Source of the DNA: Berkiella sp964502705
GTDB lineage: Bacteria > Pseudomonadota > Gammaproteobacteria > Berkiellales > Berkiellaceae
NCBI GenBank assembly: GCA_964502705.1
Contig: CAZCXZ010000027.1
Location: forward strand, 1 to 34,248
Length of the DNA: 34,248 bases
Reading direction: 5' to 3'
The position numbers were made by a program, and so were the translations under genes. The notes beneath the pieces were generated by a model. That model did no database searches. It was not told the DNA's origin and saw only the letters and a program-made list of their open reading frames with translations. Positions 31,880 to 34,248 of the stretch are shown here, piece after piece (position 1 is the first letter of the stretch; each line of letters begins with the position of its first letter).

Positions 31880-31915
31880 AACGGTGTCGAACGCATGTTC
31901 ACACCGTTTTTTTTT
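31880..31915 (+). terminator. Rho-independent terminator after rpsA
   Basis: AACGGTGT (31880-31887) pairs with ACACCGTT (31901-31908); GAAC/GTTC (31889-31892/31897-31900) continues the stem past one bulged C around a GCAT loop. A run of nine T follows the G at 31906. Confidence 0.88.
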
Positions 31916-31962
31916 GTTTAGAATCGATAGGGATATTTCATTAAAGGAACGGATGGGACATT

Positions 31963-32214
31963 ATGCGAATACTCAGCGTGTTGTTAACCCTCCTACTCAT
32001 TATTGTAGGGATAGCTTTTGCCGCATTAAATGCTAAAGCCATTGAGATCAATTACCTCATTGGAAAATCAGAGATGCCCTTAGCGGTGATTCTGCTGATT
32101 TCATTTATCTGCGGGATCGTGATAAGCATGCTGTTGTTAGGCGTGAGCCTTATCAAATTGAAGGCCAAGAATAAGTGGTTGGAAAATAAAGTAAAACGAA
32201 ACCCAACGCCATAA
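31963..32214 (+). CDS. lapA: Lipopolysaccharide assembly protein A (LapA/YciS)
   Basis: The 83-residue inner-membrane protein of the LapA (DUF1049) family has two membrane segments (about 4-24 and 39-63) and a basic cytoplasmic tail (LKAKNKWLENKVKRNP) predicted to form a short coiled coil. The family motif FAALNAKAIEINYL… is present between the segments. With LapB it controls degradation of LpxC by FtsH and so balances LPS synthesis. It lies 29 nt before lapB, as in E. coli (yciS-yciM). Confidence 0.92.
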   Translation: MRILSVLLTLLLIIVGIAFAALNAKAIEINYLIGKSEMPLAVILLISFICGIVISMLLLGVSLIKLKAKNKWLENKVKRNPTP

Positions 32215-32243
32215 GGTAATTCTTAAGGACATCCGCGTTCGAT

Positions 32244-33413
32244 ATGTTAGAACTCATTTGTTTGTTGTTACCCATCGCGGCGGTATCAGGATGGTACATC
32301 GGTAGACGTTCTGAAGCTGAAAGCGGTTCAACGAAAGGGATAACACTCAGTCCAGACTACTATGCTGGGCTTAATTTTCTTTTAAACGAGCAAACTGACA
32401 AAGCAGTAGATGCTTTTATCCGTATGCTTGATGAATCTCCGGATACGGTAGAAACCACTATTGCGCTCGGTAATTTTTTTCGTCGACGTGGCGAAGTCGA
32501 TAGAGCCATTCGAATACATCAAAATCTGTTGAGTAAACCCACTCTCACCTCTAAACAGCGTTCTCATATTTTATTTGAACTCGCTAGAAATTATCTGCGC
32601 GCTGGCGTGTTAGATCGAGCAGAATCCTTATTATTAGAAATTACGACGTCTTTCACCGAAGATCTAGACAATAGTTTGCGCCATTTAATGGACATCTATG
32701 AAAGAGAAAAAGAATGGGAGAAAGCGATTGAAGTTGCTAAACGTTTGGAAGCATCTAGCGGACAATCCTGTTCGAGAGAAATTGCGCATTATTATTGTGA
32801 ATTGGCAGAATTTGTATGGTCTAAGGGTAAAATCCGCGAGGCCTTTCAATATTTGAAGCAAGCATTACGTTACGATAAGCATTCCGCGAGAGCGAGCTTA
32901 GTCGAAGGCAATTTTTATAAGAAAATTGGTAAATTCAAACAGGCATTACGCGCTTATCAGCGTATTGAATATCAAGATATCGCTTTTTTGCCGGAAGCGT
33001 TATTAATGATTATGGAATGTTATGAGCGTTTAGAAGATAAAGACGCGCTCTCTGAATATTTACGTTATCTCATGCAAAATTATCCTAGCATCACCATTGT
33101 GTTAGCCAATGCAGAACAGGTGAAAGATAAGCAAGGAAAAGAGCATGCGGCGGCCTTTTTAACGCGACATATGCACCAATATCCTTCTATGCGTGGTTTG
33201 AAGCATTTAATTGAATTCCATTTATCTCGTGTGATGGGCGAAGTGCGTAATGAACTGCTCATGTTAAAATCGTTGGTTGAGCAATTAATTGAGAAGAAGC
33301 CTGTATATCGCTGTGGGGGTTGTGGATTCTCCAGCCGTTCATTACATTGGCAATGCCCAAGTTGTCGCTGCTGGTCTGGCGTCAAACCTATCCAAGGGAT
33401 AGAAGGCGAATAA
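32244..33413 (+). CDS. lapB: Lipopolysaccharide assembly protein B (LapB/YciM)
   Basis: TPR adaptor that presents LpxC to FtsH. The protein has 389 residues, exactly the E. coli length. It has an N-terminal membrane anchor (MLELICLLLPIAAVSGWYIGRR), about seven to nine TPR-like helical pairs (about 36-330), and a C-terminal rubredoxin-like metal site with C357, C360, C371 and C374 (CGGCGF…CPSC). The start matches the family although the nearest AAGGA is 14 nt away, which suggests coupling to lapA or low initiation. The presence of lapA and lapB implies regulated LPS synthesis in this organism. Confidence 0.95.
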   Translation: MLELICLLLPIAAVSGWYIGRRSEAESGSTKGITLSPDYYAGLNFLLNEQTDKAVDAFIRMLDESPDTVETTIALGNFFRRRGEVDRAIRIHQNLLSKPTLTSKQRSHILFELARNYLRAGVLDRAESLLLEITTSFTEDLDNSLRHLMDIYEREKEWEKAIEVAKRLEASSGQSCSREIAHYYCELAEFVWSKGKIREAFQYLKQALRYDKHSARASLVEGNFYKKIGKFKQALRAYQRIEYQDIAFLPEALLMIMECYERLEDKDALSEYLRYLMQNYPSITIVLANAEQVKDKQGKEHAAAFLTRHMHQYPSMRGLKHLIEFHLSRVMGEVRNELLMLKSLVEQLIEKKPVYRCGGCGFSSRSLHWQCPSCRCWSGVKPIQGIEGE

Positions 33414-33445
33414 TTAAGTTATCAAACTTATCAGTCTGTCGTTTA

Positions 33446-33474
33446 TTGAATAGCCAACTAAATTAATTTATAAT
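33446..33474 (+). promoter_or_regulatory. Sigma-70 promoter of pyrF
   Basis: TTGAAT (33446-33451), exactly 17 bp, TATAAT (33469-33474). Transcription should begin near 33481, giving a leader of about 20 nt. This is the best-formed promoter in the window and means pyrF need not depend on the lap genes. Confidence 0.75.
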
Positions 33475-33501
33475 GACCCCGGTTTTGTGAGTGGAGTTCC
33501 C

Positions 33502-34218
33502 ATGTCAGCAGTATCCAATAAAATTATCATTGCACTCGATTTTGAAGATGAAGCACCTCTTTACGAGTTGCTCGCAAAACTCAATCCCAATCAATGCCGT
33601 CTTAAAATCGGCAAAACCTTATTTACGCAATATGGTCCACAGTGGGTCTCTAAGTTACAAGCGATGGGTTTTGAGATTTTCTTAGATTTAAAATTCCATG
33701 ATATTCCGCAGCAAGTGCAAGGTGCTTGTTACGCCGCTGCAAAAATGGGCGTGTGGATGACCAATGTTCATGCCAGCGGTGGATTAGCGATGCTTAAAGC
33801 TGCCAAAGCAGGTGTCGATAAAGCAGCCCAAGAAACCGGCCATAAGTCACTGCTAATTGGCGTGACATTATTAACCAGCTTAACTGAACAAGATGCTCAT
33901 CAAATCGGCTTCTCTGGCACAACCCAAGATACCGTAAAGCGCTTAGCAAAACTTTGCTTTGAAGCAGGACTTGATGGCGTTGTCTGTTCTGCAAATGAAG
34001 CGACTGAATTGAAAAAAATCTTTGGACCGAAATTCTTGTGCGTCACGCCAGGCATTCGCTTAGCCGAAGATGATAAACAAGATCAGCAACGCGTCATGAC
34101 ACCCGAAAATGCGATTAAAGCGGGTAGTGACTATTTGGTGATTGGCCGCTCAATCACACATGCAAAAACGCCGACCACGGTTTTAAACCAAATCCATGAG
34201 AGCATCACAGCAATATGA
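33502..34218 (+). CDS. pyrF: Orotidine 5'-phosphate decarboxylase
   Basis: Last step of UMP synthesis, decarboxylating OMP. The 238-residue TIM barrel begins IIIALDF, has the catalytic D62-x-K64-x-x-D67 in DLKFHDIPQQV, VTLLTS, and the phosphate-binding VTPGIR and YLVIGRSIT near the end. ATG 33502 has GGAG 5 nt upstream; the in-frame GTG at 33487 has no site. The ATG of a following gene overlaps its stop (ATGA). Confidence 0.96.
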   Translation: MSAVSNKIIIALDFEDEAPLYELLAKLNPNQCRLKIGKTLFTQYGPQWVSKLQAMGFEIFLDLKFHDIPQQVQGACYAAAKMGVWMTNVHASGGLAMLKAAKAGVDKAAQETGHKSLLIGVTLLTSLTEQDAHQIGFSGTTQDTVKRLAKLCFEAGLDGVVCSANEATELKKIFGPKFLCVTPGIRLAEDDKQDQQRVMTPENAIKAGSDYLVIGRSITHAKTPTTVLNQIHESITAI

Positions 34219-34248
34219 GTTGGTTCGCATATCTCGCACTCACGTTTG
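34215..34248 (+). CDS. Start of an unidentified gene (partial)
   Basis: An ATG overlaps the pyrF stop by 4 nt and opens 11 codons (MSWFAYLALTF) to the window edge. The hydrophobic start would suit a membrane or exported protein. E. coli has yciH after pyrF, but that does not fit this start. Identity cannot be judged. Confidence 0.45.
   Translation, partial: MSWFAYLALTF

Noticed and set aside
1..34248. CRISPR arrays, tRNA/rRNA genes, insertion sequences
   Set aside because: None seen: no regularly spaced repeats, no cloverleaf-like gene noticed, no transposase-like protein.

Overview
This window is chromosomal DNA of a gammaproteobacterium. The gene order and protein sequences fit Legionellales or a relative (Coxiella/Legionella/Berkiella-like), but this placement is inference; no rRNA or other marker is present to fix it. 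Supporting points are the sdh-suc block, the ubiG/gyrA/serC/aroA/cmk/rpsA block found in Pseudomonas-like gammaproteobacteria, lapA-lapB-pyrF, and two large proteins with eukaryote-like domains that look like host-directed effectors. No tRNA, rRNA, CRISPR array, transposase or integrase was seen.

Layout. 1-7104 (+): end of sdhA, then sdhB, sucA, sucB, sucC and sucD, i.e. succinate dehydrogenase plus the 2-oxoglutarate-to-succinate part of the TCA cycle, closed by a strong hairpin. 7280-8573: two unrecognised acidic genes, convergent, separated by a 26-bp perfect palindrome. 8690-9801 (-): bolA, yciB and a small membrane protein. 9833-9884: a branched inverted-repeat element. 10029-14448 (+): trpS (long form with a Cys pattern like the Fe-S TrpRS), scpA, scpB and rluB; scpA and scpB overlap by 239 nt in different frames, and ScpB carries a long Asp/Glu repeat tail. 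14621-19665 (+): accessory pair, a 993-residue HAD-plus-macro-domain protein with two PSAP motifs and a 645-residue Hanks-type kinase. 19673-24139 (-): diguanylate cyclase, SDR oxidoreductase, squalene/phytoene-synthase-like protein, a 59-residue ORF, a Gph/MupP-type HAD phosphatase and ubiG. 24310-30042 (+): gyrA (containing a 10-N assembly gap), serC, aroA and cmk, ending in a classic terminator. 30143-34248 (+): rpsA with its own terminator, then lapA, lapB, pyrF and the first codons of another gene.

The flanks are ordinary core metabolism, replication, translation and envelope control. The part most likely to hold new biology is 14449-19672. There, two multidomain proteins with ADP-ribose-binding, phosphatase-like and kinase folds, proline-rich linkers and similar C-termini sit next to each other between housekeeping genes. 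Their role as secreted effectors is inferred from domain type, not shown.
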